DNA of 64,000 bases from Microbispora oryzae (GTDB taxonomy: Bacteria; Actinomycetota; Actinomycetes; Streptosporangiales; Streptosporangiaceae). Below are positions 25,546-36,422 of the stretch, one piece after another. Every line of letters starts with the position of its first letter. The stretch's first letter is position 1. The notes under the pieces are model-generated. The model had not been told where the DNA came from. It did not search any database and was given only the letters and a program-made list of their open reading frames with translations. The stretch is taken from assembly GCF_017896165.1 (NCBI RefSeq), contig NZ_JAFCNB010000007.1, forward strand, positions 1-64,000, written 5' to 3'. Position numbers and translations under genes: made by a program.

Positions 25546-25904
25546 CACTCCGGCTCGGGGAAACCGGCGGGTGTGGCGCGCAGCCTGCCGGCCAGTCGCC
25601 GCCCGGTGACGGCCGCGGCGGCGAGCGTGGCGGCGGCCAGGGCGATGCCGGTCCGGTCGGGCCGCCGTACGACCTCGGCGATCACGAGCGTCGCGGCCAT
25701 GACGACCAGGGCGAGGGCGATCCCGCGATGGAAGCGCCCCGCCTCGGAGTGCGGCCAGGGCGGCGTTTCGAGGCGGGACTCCTCGCCCGAGCCGGGCGGC
25801 CGCGCGACGCGGCCGGCCAGGCGGTCCAGCGCGCGGGCGACGACGAGCAGCCCGGCGGCGTAGCCGTCCACCAGGACCGCCTCCGCGGTGAAGGGGCCGA
25901 TCAC
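25533..25904 (-). CDS. Small membrane protein coupled to NO reductase
   Basis: This 123-aa protein starts at a GTG (25904) that overlaps the NO-reductase stop as GTGA. It has two hydrophobic segments (GIALALVVMAATLVIAEVV and GIALAAATLAAAAVTG). I do not recognise the family. Its coupling suggests an accessory role for the reductase, or simple co-expression. Confidence 0.7.
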   Translation of the reverse strand: MIGPFTAEAVLVDGYAAGLLVVARALDRLAGRVARPPGSGEESRLETPPWPHSEAGRFHRGIALALVVMAATLVIAEVVRRPDRTGIALAAATLAAAAVTGRRLAGRLRATPAGFPEPECQDK

Positions 25905-28264
25905 GACGCGTCCACCGGCTCGCGAACGTCCGACAGCCGGGGCGCGGGGGTGGCGCCGGTGACCGGATCCGGCGCGGCCTCGCGTCCCCGGTGGCGTACG
26001 CCGAGCCAGGCGATCCAGCAGAGTGGCAGGACGCCGCCCACGATGAAGAGCAGGTCGCCGGGCAGCCGAAGCCATTCGAGCATGGTGACGGCGCGGCCGG
26101 TGAGGTAGGCCAGCGAGCGCGCCTCGAAGTAGCCCGCGGACACCGCTTCGTAGAGCTGCATCAGGCCGAGCGGCAGCAGGGTGGCGAAGCACATCCAGGC
26201 CAGGCCGACGTTCAGCGACCAGAACGAGACCTTCGCCCATTTGTCCGGCCAGCGCGACGAAGGGATGAGGTACCGCAGCGCGAACAGGCAGAACGCGACC
26301 GCGAGCATGCCGTACACGCCCATCATCGAGGCGTGGGCGTGGTTGGCGGTCAGGCCGGTGCCGATCTCGTAGTACGACACGACCGGCAGGTTGATCAGGA
26401 AGCCGAAGACGCCCGCGCCCAGGAAGTTCCAGAAGCCGACGGCGACCAGGAACATCACCGCCCACCGGTGCGGGAACGGGGTGCGCGACTCCGCCTGCTG
26501 CCGCGCCCCGAGCCGTACGAACGACCAGGCCTCCACGGTCAGGAAGGTCAGCGGCACGACCTCCATCGCGGAGAAGAACGCCCCCAGCGCCAGGTGCTCG
26601 ACGGGCTCGCCGCTGAAGTACACGTGGTGCATGGTGCCGATCACGCCGCCCGCGGAGTAGAGGATCACGTCCAGGTAGACGACCACCAGGGCGACCCGCT
26701 CCCGCACCACGCCGAGCTGGACGAACATGTAGGCGACCATGACGGTCGTGAACAGCTCAAGGAAGTCCTCCACCCACAGGTGAACCACCCAGAACCGCCA
26801 GAAGTCGGTGACGGTGAACACGTCTCCCGGACGGGCCAGCAGGCCGACCGCGTAGACCCCGGGGATCGCCAGGCCGGAGAGGAAGAACATCGAGGGCAGG
26901 TTGCCGCGGCTGTCGCTCCGCAGGGTCGTGCGCAGCACCCGCCACATCATCACGGCCCACAACGTCATGCCGCCGGTCAGCAGGATCTGCCAGACGCGGG
27001 GCAGATCGAGCCACTCGAACTGCTGGCTGCCCCAGAAGTTTCCCGGCGCGACGAGCCCGTGGATGCTCAGCCCCTCGGCGATGAGAGAGCCGCACGCCAC
27101 GACGGCCAGGGCGGCCAGCAGCGTCCAGGCGAGCGCCTTCTGGCCGCGCGGCTCGCGCCCGGCCATGAGGGGGGCGAGGAAGACGCCGGCCCCGAGGAAG
27201 GCCGCCACCACCCAGAACAGCGACAGCTGCAGATGCCAGGTGCGGGCCAGATTGAACGGGAGCAACTCGGCCAGGTTGAGACCGAAGAAGCTCGCGAGAT
27301 CGGCCCGGTAGTGCTCGGTCGCGCCGCCGAGGAGCGTCTGGGCGAGGAAGAGCAGCACGACGACCAGGAAGAAGTACGCGGTGGCGCGCTGCGCCGGGGT
27401 GAGCGCCACCTCGTCGGGGGAGCGGAAGTCGACCGACGCCGCCTGGCGGCCCCGCCAGCCCAGGTGGCCGCCCCATCGGCCGACCGCCCCGAACAGGGCC
27501 CCGATGCCGGCCAGCAGCGCGATCAGCGACACCACGCTCCACACCACCGTGTCCGCGGTGGGGGTGTTACCGACGAGCGGCTCGGCCGGCCAGTCGTTCG
27601 TGTACGAGTAGGTCTCGCCGGGGCGTTCGGCCGAGGCGATCCAGGCCGTCCACGACAGGAACGCGGTCAGCCGGTGGATCCGCGCCGGGTCCGTGATCGC
27701 GCGCGGGCGCAGCCCCCGGTCCGTACGGGGATCGGCGAAATAGGCGCGGTAGTGCTCGGTGAGGGCGGCGAAGGCGTCCGCCTGGGCGCGGGTGTAGGTG
27801 AGCACGCCCGAGCGCGGGTCGTAGCGATTGGCCCGGAACTCCTGCCTGACCTGCTCGCGTGCCCCGTCGCCGCCGCCGTGGGCCCGGAGGGCGAAGGCCG
27901 CGGCCCGGCGCAGGTAGTCGGCCGTGTAGTCCGGCCCCAGGTAGCCGCCGTGCCCGAGCACCGATCCGTACTGCATCAGGCCGGCGGCCAGGAAGACCCG
28001 CTGCCCTTCCGCGACGTCGCGGCCGGTGAAGAGCGGCCGTCCGGCGTCGTCGGCCACCAGGCGCGGCACCGGCGGATGGGCCGTGTAGGTGCGGACCGCG
28101 AGCAGCCCCATGACGAAGAAACCGAACACGGCCACCAGCAGCGCCGCCTGGATCCACCGCCTGGAGACGAGCAGGCCCCGGTGCGTCCCCGTCCCTGTCC
28201 CTGTCCCTGTCCCTGTCCGCGCCCCCGGCCCCGGCCCTGTCCCCGGCCCCGTTCCCGGAATCAT
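25901..28264 (-). CDS. norB: Quinol-dependent nitric oxide reductase (qNOR)
   Basis: This 787-aa protein is a single-chain NO reductase of the heme-copper oxidase superfamily, reducing 2 NO to N2O at the cytoplasmic membrane. The N-terminal extension with a cytochrome-c-like fold but no heme c (MQYGSVLGHGGYLGPDYTAD) precedes about 12-14 TM segments. Conserved histidines are seen in TEHYR, RTWHLQLSLFWV, VVHLWVEDFLELF, MHHVYFSG and ANHAHASMMGVYG. ATG 28264 starts an unusual Gly-Thr-rich N-terminus (GTGPGTGPGPG...) encoded by a hexamer repeat. The likely role is NO detoxification or respiration at low oxygen; it lies next to a dormancy-type gene set. Confidence 0.95.
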   Translation of the reverse strand: MIPGTGPGTGPGPGARTGTGTGTGTGTHRGLLVSRRWIQAALLVAVFGFFVMGLLAVRTYTAHPPVPRLVADDAGRPLFTGRDVAEGQRVFLAAGLMQYGSVLGHGGYLGPDYTADYLRRAAAFALRAHGGGDGAREQVRQEFRANRYDPRSGVLTYTRAQADAFAALTEHYRAYFADPRTDRGLRPRAITDPARIHRLTAFLSWTAWIASAERPGETYSYTNDWPAEPLVGNTPTADTVVWSVVSLIALLAGIGALFGAVGRWGGHLGWRGRQAASVDFRSPDEVALTPAQRATAYFFLVVVLLFLAQTLLGGATEHYRADLASFFGLNLAELLPFNLARTWHLQLSLFWVVAAFLGAGVFLAPLMAGREPRGQKALAWTLLAALAVVACGSLIAEGLSIHGLVAPGNFWGSQQFEWLDLPRVWQILLTGGMTLWAVMMWRVLRTTLRSDSRGNLPSMFFLSGLAIPGVYAVGLLARPGDVFTVTDFWRFWVVHLWVEDFLELFTTVMVAYMFVQLGVVRERVALVVVYLDVILYSAGGVIGTMHHVYFSGEPVEHLALGAFFSAMEVVPLTFLTVEAWSFVRLGARQQAESRTPFPHRWAVMFLVAVGFWNFLGAGVFGFLINLPVVSYYEIGTGLTANHAHASMMGVYGMLAVAFCLFALRYLIPSSRWPDKWAKVSFWSLNVGLAWMCFATLLPLGLMQLYEAVSAGYFEARSLAYLTGRAVTMLEWLRLPGDLLFIVGGVLPLCWIAWLGVRHRGREAAPDPVTGATPAPRLSDVREPVDAS
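28184..28250. repeat. CCTGTC/CCCGGC hexamer-type repeat in the NO reductase N-terminus
   Basis: GTCCCT-type hexamers repeat about five times at 28190-28218 and a degenerate continuation runs to 28250. They encode the Gly-Thr/Gly-Pro tail at residues 4-27 of the reductase. Length variation would stay in frame. Confidence 0.75.
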
Positions 28265-28289
28265 CCGTACTCGCTCTCGCGATCGTGAT

Positions 28290-28306
28290 TGGGGAGAGCC
28301 TCCCCA
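28290..28306. promoter_or_regulatory. Operator-like dyad TGGGGAG-AGC-CTCCCCA
   Basis: A perfect 7-bp inverted repeat with a 3-bp spacer lies 26 bp upstream of the NO reductase start, in the divergent region shared with the phosphoribosyltransferase-hydrolase gene. The regulator is unknown. Confidence 0.45.
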
Positions 28307-28484
28307 TTCCTACCGGTGCGGGCGCGGCGGGTCGAGCGGACACGCCCGCCCCGGCCTCGTACGGCTTCCCGGGTCGCCGCGCTGCTCAGGGCGGGAATCT
28401 GGGTACGGATGACGCAGGACGGGCGACGGGCCCGGGGCCGCGGACGCGGCGGCGGGCCCGAGGGCGTTCCGGGGGGTGGACGTC

Positions 28485-29914
28485 ATGTTCCTTGATCGTC
28501 ATGATGCCGGGGTGCGGCTCGCGGAGGAGGTGAGCCGGCGTGTCCCAGCCGGGGACGCGGTCGTCCTGGGCCTGCCCAGGGGCGGCGTTCCAGTGGCCTT
28601 CGAGGTGGCACAGGTGCTCGGCGCGCCGCTTGACGTGATCGTGGTGCGCAAGCTCGGCGTGCCGTACCAGCCGGAGCTGGGGTTCGGCGCCGTCGGAGAG
28701 GGCGGGGTGCGCGTCGTCAACCCCGACGTCGTAGCGCTGGCGAGACTCACCCCGGACGAGATGGCGGCCGTGGAGGAGCGCGAGACGGCCGAGGTCGAGC
28801 TGCGGGCGCGCCGGTTCCGGGGACCGCGCCCGCCGGTTGATCTCGCCGGCCGCACGGTGATCGTGGTCGACGACGGGATCGCCACCGGGGGCACGGCCCG
28901 CGCCGCCTGCCAGGTGGCCAGGGCGCGCGGCGCCGCACGGGTGGTGCTGGCGGTGCCCGTCGCGGCGCCCGACATCGTGGAGAGCCTGCGCGAGGACGCC
29001 GACGAGGTGATCTGCCTGGATATGCCGGAGCAGCTCTACGCGATCGGCTTCTGGTATCACGACTTCTCCCAGACCACGGACGGGCAGGTCGTCGAGCTGC
29101 TGCGCCGCGCCGCGTCCCGGTGGGAGCGGGACACCACCCGGGCGGACCCACCGGGAATCGACGAGGACGTCGACGTGGACGCCGCCCCGGTCCGGCTGCC
29201 CGGCCGGCTGGTCGTACCCGAGGGGGCGGCCGGTGTGGTGGTGTTCGTCCACGGCAGCGGCAGCAGCAGGCACAGCCCGCGCAACCGGTACGTCGCGGCG
29301 GCGCTCAACCACGCGGGGCTCGGCACGCTGCTGTTCGACCTGCTCACCGCCGAGGAGGAGATCGACCGTGGGAACGTGTTCGACATCGGGCTGCTGGCCA
29401 GGAGGCTCGTCCAGGTGACAGGCTGGCTGGCGCGTCAGCCGGGGGTCGCGGGGCTGCCGATCGGCTACTTCGGCGCGAGCACCGGGGCCGCCGCCGCGCT
29501 GTGGGCCGCCGCCGAGTCGGCCGCCGCACCAGGTGCCCCGCACCGTGCCGCGCCGGGTACTGAGCCGTCTGCTGCGCCGTCTGTTGCGCCGTCTGCTGTG
29601 CCGTTCGCCGCGCCGTTCGCCGCGCCGTTCGCCCTGCCGGGCGGTGGGATCGCGGCCGTCGTGTCGCGCGGCGGCCGGCCCGATCTCGCCGCGCCGCGCC
29701 TGGGCGAGGTACGCGCGCCCACCCTGCTGATCGTGGGGGGCCGCGACGACATCGTGCTCGACCTCAACCGGGCGGCGCGGGAGCGGCTGCGCTGCGAGAA
29801 CGCGCTGGAGATCGTCCCCGGCGCCACTCACCTGTTCGAGGAACCCGGGGCACTGGAGACGGTGGCCGCCCTCGCCTGCGACTGGTTCGCCGACCACTTC
29901 GCGCCCCAGGCCGC

Positions 29915-29918
<4 letters not shown>
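28485..29918 (+). CDS. Phosphoribosyltransferase-alpha/beta hydrolase fusion protein
   Basis: This 477-aa protein has an N-terminal type-I phosphoribosyltransferase domain with the PRPP loop [17 protein letters not shown] (near residue 130). A dienelactone-hydrolase-like domain follows ([16 protein letters not shown]; nucleophile elbow YFGASTGAA near residue 328; late Asp in GGRDDIV and His in GATHLFEE). The fusion has the architecture and size of M. tuberculosis Rv0571c of the DosR regulon. A repetitive Ala/Pro/Ser insert ([20 protein letters not shown]) follows the nucleophile elbow. ATG 28485 is used; GTG 28476 is possible. It overlaps the next gene by ATGA. Confidence 0.9.
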
Positions 29919-31729
<1,811 letters not shown>

Positions 31730-31782
31730 CGGCGCACCGTCTTCCGGGCGCGGCCCCACCCTGTGCTGCTAGGCAAGGACGC

Positions 31783-32043
31783 ATGGACGTACGGACCCTG
31801 CGGCAGACGACCGTCCTGCTGCCCACCATCCACGAGGACGACCTGACAGAGATCGGCTCACTCGACGGCGAAAATGTCACGGGGTTCGTCTACGGCGGCA
31901 CCCGCCTGCGCGAGTTGTCCTTATCAGGCACGCATCTGGTTGACGGCCGCATCACCGGCCTGGCCGCCGACCGGGTGCGGCTGACCGGCCTCGCCCAAGC
32001 GGTCGCGGCGGACCTCGGCTTCCTCATCGAGGATCTCGACTGA
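31783..32043 (+). CDS. Small protein of unknown function
   Basis: This 86-aa ORF begins MDVRTLRQTTVLLPTIHEDD and has a ribosome site AAGGA before ATG 31783. The middle (LRELSLSGTHLVDGRITGL) looks faintly like pentapeptide-type beta-helix coils. No family recognised. It follows the acyl-CoA ligase by 53 bp on the same strand and may be the operon's last gene. Confidence 0.5.
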   Translation: MDVRTLRQTTVLLPTIHEDDLTEIGSLDGENVTGFVYGGTRLRELSLSGTHLVDGRITGLAADRVRLTGLAQAVAADLGFLIEDLD

Positions 32044-32517
32044 CCCGGGAATCGGGCCCAAAACCAGTTTTCACGTGTCGCCGAGAGACGCTCCGCCATA
32101 CCGATAGCGGCATGGCGGCCCGGCGGCGTAGGTGACGCGGCCCCGGCGGCATGCGGGGTGCCCGCCACCCGGGCACGTTAAGCAAGGCGCGTCTCAGCAA
32201 GGCGCCTTTCAGCGGGCTGACGAGGTCGGCGAGCGTGCTTCAGCGGGCTGACGAGGTCGGCGGGCATGGGTCGGCGGGCATGGGTCGGCGGGCATGGGTC
32301 GGCGGGCATGGTCAGGGGACCGCGAGGTAGGCATTCTTCGCGGCCCGGCGTCGCGCCCTGCCTGCACACCTGGCATCGCGCCTGACTTGTGCCGGGCGGC
32401 CGTCTATCCCGGGTGTCTTGTTCCCGGCTCCTACCCTCGGGGCTGCCCTATCCCAGGTTCCTATCGCTGGGCGTCTACCCCGGGGGCCTTGTCCCGGGGG
32501 CTTTCATCCCCGGATGT
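32044..32517. other. 474-bp intergenic region with repeats
   Basis: No gene is supported. Both flanking genes end here. It holds a 14-bp array (32256-32311), a duplicated TTCAGCGGGCTGACGAGGTC stretch (about 32208-32258), and a run of short TATCCC-GGG-type repeats (about 32405-32530). Confidence 0.5.
32256..32311. repeat. 14-bp tandem repeat, four units
   Basis: GTCGGCGGGCATGG occurs four times head to tail without mismatch at 32256, 32270, 32284 and 32298. Confidence 0.95.
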
Positions 32518-34661
32518 CTATCCCGGGCGTTGGCGGGTGCCGGGTTCGTGGCTGCTGCGTTCGTATCTTCGGCGGTTGGGGTGGTGGGTGAGGGTCCAGG
32601 TGCCGTTGGGGTTGCGGTGGGTGGTGTAGCGGTGGGGGTGGGTGAATTTGTCGCGGTTGTGGAAGGTGCAGGCGGGGGCGAGCAGGTCGAGGTTGGTGAC
32701 GCCGTCGTCGATCCAGCCGTGGACGTGGTCGACTTCGGCCATGTCGGCGGGGATGGGGCAGCCCTGGCAGTAGCAGGTGGCGTACTGCGCGAGCAGGGCT
32801 TTGCGCTGGGCTGGGGTGGCCAGCCGCACCGAACGCCCCATGTCCAGAACCTGGCCCTTGGCGTCCATCACCATCCGGGTCAGGCGTGAGGTCCGCGCCA
32901 GGCGGTGGACGTCGCTGACGGGCAGCAGGTGCCCGGTGGCGACCAGCAGCCCGGGGGCCAGCCGGTCGGGGGCATGCCCACACGTCCGGCACGCGTCCAT
33001 ACGCACGCCGTCGCCCTCACCGTTGACGCCGTCCTGACGGCCTGCGTCGTGAGAGTCCGCGGCCTGCTCCGAGCGCGCGGCGTGGCCGCGCTCTGCGGCT
33101 TCGTCAGGACCGACCTCGTCGCCCGGACCGTCTCGCCCCGGACCGTCTCGCCCCGGACCGTCTCTGCCCACGTCGGCCATGCCACCCGCCTCGCCGGCGC
33201 GCCCACCTGCCGCGCCGGGCATGCCGCTCGCATCCGGTGACGTGTCCGGACTGGGATTCTGTGTGCCGGTGGGGGCGAGGATGTCGTCGGGGATGGATTC
33301 GGCGCGGACCATGACGATGAGTTCGGTGGAGACCTTCTCACTCAGCAGGGCCGAGAACGCGTCGGCCTGGCGCACGCGTAGCGGCCGGTCGTCGTCCTTG
33401 TCCTTCGGGCGGGCATAGGAAGTCAAAAACGCCCGTAGCCGAGCCGCGGCCTCCCGTGGCAGGCGGAACTCGCCTTCCACGCCGCCGGTGCTGGACGGGC
33501 GGACCAGCAGGAACCGGGACGCGTAGTCGTCCTCGCACTCCTCGACCAGCGCGCCGGGGTCGAGGATCTCCCGGATGTAGCGGCCGGCTTTTGCCACCTC
33601 CGCGCAGGACGCGCTGTCGGACAGCTGCAGCAGGATCGGCTCGGCCTCTTCCGCCTGCTTGTCGGTCAGTTTGGTCGTCACCGTGGTGATGGCGTCCACC
33701 GCTCCGCCGGACAGGGACCCGGCCCGGTAGCGGGCCTTCACCTCCGGCAGGCGGGCCACCTCACCGGAGATCCGCAACCACCGCGACGCCTGCGCACCCG
33801 TCATCCCCGGACCACGCCGCGCCACAACCGGCGCCTCCTGCGCGCCAGGCGTTCCGGGCGCCTCCGCGCCGCTCTCCGCCGCCCCCGACGCAGACGCGCC
33901 CGAGGCAGACGCGCCCGGGGCAGACGCGCCCGGTGCCGGAGCACTCGGATCGGGGGTGCTTGGTCTGTCCGAGCGGAGCCATGAAGCGGTGGAGGCTGCC
34001 CATACGCTTTGGCCTCACCGGTGACGCTCACCCGGTGCAGCAGCATCACCATCGCCGAATTCAGCAGATCCACCGCCTGAATCAGCGTCTCGGCCCGCTG
34101 CAGGCACACCGCCGAACTGTCCGGCACCTCCGCGGCCGCCCACCTGGCCGCCACCCGCAGCAACTCCGCTTCCGACAAGCACGGTTCTGGGCCTGGAGCG
34201 GCGCCGTCGACAGCACCACCGTCGACAGCACCACCGTCGACAGCACCGGCCTCCCATGGCTCAGCGGTACCCGAGCCCGATGCTTCGCGCTCCCCATCGC
34301 CGTGCCGGTCGTCAGCGCGCCCCTCGCCCGCGCGCCCCTCATTCGCGGGTCCGTCGCCGACGGGCCGCATCGGCGGGGCGGCACGAGAAGCTCCACCAGG
34401 CCTCGCACGAGAATCGGCGCGGGAGTCCGCGCGGGAGTCCAGGTGCGGGTCCAGGCACGTGCCCTCAAGCACCGGGGGCACCGACCGCGCTGAAACGTCT
34501 CCGGCGGAACCGGGAGGGACAGCGCCAGGGCGTGAGCCTTCGGGCAGGACCACGGGTCGAGGGAAGGCCTGGCCGATGACCGACTGGCCCGAGGCCGGGC
34601 GATCACCGCGGTCGTCGACAGCAGGATCATTGAACGCTGGCACCAAGGCACCTCCTCCCAC
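32518..34661 (-). pseudogene. DUF222-HNH endonuclease-like gene split by a frameshift
   Basis: The 3' part (to 32518) encodes a DUF222 region followed by an HNH-nuclease-like zinc motif (CYCQGCPIPADMAEVDHVHGW ... DLLAPACTFHNRDK). The 5' part (from ATG 34661) encodes a variable N-terminus and the start of DUF222 (TLIQAVDLLNSAMVMLLHRV, SVTGEAKAYG). The frames change at the CCC run 33999-34001. Adding one C would read AYG-AASTASWLR, the expected DUF222 text, and join both parts into about 715 aa. Such 13E12-like proteins are common in actinomycetes. Several in-frame 12-15 bp repeats (GRDGP, ASAPG, VDGGA, SRAD) lie in its variable parts. Confidence 0.75.
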
Positions 34662-34866
34662 ACGGCTCGCTCACGTAACTGCAATGCTACAGAAAGTCAC
34701 CGACAAACCGCTAGCCTGTTCGAAAAACTGTGGAGAACTGAATAACGGCATCAACGTCACTGGAACCAATGGCGCCACAAGCCGCGAACCCGCCGACACG
34801 AAGCCACGCCCTCCCGCCATCAGAAGGGCTCGCCGGTCAGCGCCGGATCGCAGCGCAGCTCTCTGG

Positions 34867-34989
34867 GCCAGATCACGGTGCTGGCCCCCAGGGCCGGATC
34901 ACAGGGCCGGATCACGGTGCTGGTCCCCAGGGCCGGATCACAGGGCCGGATCACAGAGCCAGCTCGCGGGGCCGGATCGCGGGGCCTGA
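34867..34989. repeat. 39-bp direct repeat with shorter derivatives
   Basis: Two 39-bp copies (34867-34905 and 34906-34944) are nearly identical. Each contains GCCGGATCACAGG or a variant. Partial copies (GCCGGATCACAG, GCCGGATCGCGG) continue to the ACP stop codon. They occupy the space between the ACP gene and the DUF222-HNH gene. Confidence 0.85.
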
Positions 34990-35241
34990 TTACGGCGCCG
35001 AGGCGTGGGCGACGAGGAAGTCCGCTCCGCCGGCGACGGTGGTGAAGGCCGGGTAGTCGTCTTCCTCGATCCGGCATCCACTGGACTCGCTCAGGGTCTC
35101 CACGTAGGTCAGGAAGTCGAGCGAGTCCAGTTCCAGCGCCTCGCGGATGTCGGCGTCCGGGGCCAGCGCCGCCAAATCGGCGTCCGGTGCCACCCGGGTC
35201 AGCGCGGCCTCGACGAGTTCTCTGGCTCGCTGCGGCGTCAT
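34990..35241 (-). CDS. Acyl carrier protein
   Basis: This 83-aa protein has an ACP fold, with the phosphopantetheine serine in ALELDSLDFLTYVE (near residue 39). It is small and acidic, as is typical. ATG 35241 overlaps the stop of the E2 gene by ATGA, so it is the fourth cistron of the E1alpha-E1beta-E2 unit. A dedicated ACP coupled to a 2-oxoacid dehydrogenase complex is unusual. It may accept acyl groups made by that complex, or act in lipoyl/octanoyl supply (both inference). Confidence 0.9.
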   Translation of the reverse strand: MTPQRARELVEAALTRVAPDADLAALAPDADIREALELDSLDFLTYVETLSESSGCRIEEDDYPAFTTVAGGADFLVAHASAP

Positions 35242-36422
35242 AGCGTCTCCGGGTGGTTGAGCAGCCGGTCGACCGTGCACAGGAACCGGGCGCCCGTGTA
35301 GCCGTCGGTCGCCCGATGGTCGGCGGCAAGGGTGACGGTCACCACCGGACGGACGCCCAGGAGCCCGTCGACGGCCCACGGCCGGTCGAGGATCTTCCCG
35401 AAGCCCACCAGGGCCACCTGCGGCGGGTAGATGACCCCGTGCACCGACTCGACCCCCTGGTCGCCGAGGTTTGTGACGGTGATGGTCGCCTCGGTCATCT
35501 CGGCGCTGCGCAGTCGTCCCGTACGCGCCCGGGAGACCAGGTCTTTCAGGGCGGCCATGAGATCGTCGAGCTCGCGGCACGCGGCGTCGTGCAGGGCGGG
35601 CGCGATCAGACCTCCGTCCTTGAGCGAGACGGCCACCCCCAGATGCACCGCCTCACCGGGCACGAAGGCGTCGTCGACCCAGAACCCGTTCAGCCGCGGC
35701 ACCTCGGTCGCCGCGCGGGCGGCCGCCTTGAGCAGCACGGCCGCGGGAAGCAGCCGGCCCGACACGGGCAGGTCCCGGTTGCGCTCGCGCAGCCAGGAAA
35801 GGGCGGCGCTCATGTCCACGGTGGTGCTCAGGTAGTAGTGCGGGATCTCCCGCTTCGATCGGGCCATCGCCCGCGCGATCGCCTGCCGCATCGTCTCCTG
35901 GCGGCGTTCCCAATCGTGGTCTGGTTGGGGGCGTGCCTCCGCAGGCCCGGGGGCCGTCCGCCTCGGCCTTTCGCGTGGTCGTGGCTCTACTCCCCGTGCC
36001 GCCGTCTCCCGTGTTGTCGTTTCGCGCTCGGCCGCCTCCCGCACGTCTTCGGCCCGGATCGTGCCGGCCCGGCCCGTGCCGTGGACGGCGGAGAGGTCGA
36101 CGCCGAGCCGCGCGGCGAGCGTGCGCGCCAGGGGAGAGGCGACCCGGGCGCGTGGCCCCGCGGCGTGCGGCGGTACGGCGGCGATGACGGCGAGCGGGGT
36201 GCCGACGGGCACCCGGTGGCCGGTTTCCACCAACAGGCTCTCGACCGTGCCGGTATGGAACGACTCCGCCTCGATCATCGCCTTGTCCGTGTCGATCACG
36301 GCGATGGCGTCGCCTCTGCGGATCTGATCACCGGGCTTGACCAGCCATTCCGCGACGGTGCCCGACTCCATGTCCGCGCCGAGCGAGGGCATCAGGAACT
36401 CGCCGCGCTCGGTGCCCTTCAC
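35238..36422 (-). CDS. Dihydrolipoamide acyltransferase (E2) of a 2-oxoacid dehydrogenase complex
   Basis: This 394-aa protein has one lipoyl domain ([20 protein letters not shown], with lipoyl-lysine in [13 protein letters not shown]). A peripheral-subunit-binding domain follows ([20 protein letters not shown]), then an Arg/Pro linker and the catalytic domain ending in [14 protein letters not shown], which carries the active-site His and Asp. GTG 36422 overlaps the E1beta stop by GTGA. The E3 (dihydrolipoamide dehydrogenase) is not in the window and must come from elsewhere. Confidence 0.94.
   Translation of the reverse strand: MKGTERGEFLMPSLGADMESGTVAEWLVKPGDQIRRGDAIAVIDTDKAMIEAESFHTGTVESLLVETGHRVPVGTPLAVIAAVPPHAAGPRARVASPLARTLAARLGVDLSAVHGTGRAGTIRAEDVREAAERETTTRETAARGVEPRPRERPRRTAPGPAEARPQPDHDWERRQETMRQAIARAMARSKREIPHYYLSTTVDMSAALSWLRERNRDLPVSGRLLPAAVLLKAAARAATEVPRLNGFWVDDAFVPGEAVHLGVAVSLKDGGLIAPALHDAACRELDDLMAALKDLVSRARTGRLRSAEMTEATITVTNLGDQGVESVHGVIYPPQVALVGFGKILDRPWAVDGLLGVRPVVTVTLAADHRATDGYTGARFLCTVDRLLNHPETL

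Noticed and set aside
25991..28288. 765-aa plus-strand open frame opposite the NO reductase
   Set aside because: Its composition is only Arg/His/Gln/Gly-rich antisense text; the minus strand encodes a clear NO reductase.
34867..34989. CRISPR-like array near the ACP gene
   Set aside because: The repeats are contiguous tandem copies without unique spacers, and no cas gene is present.
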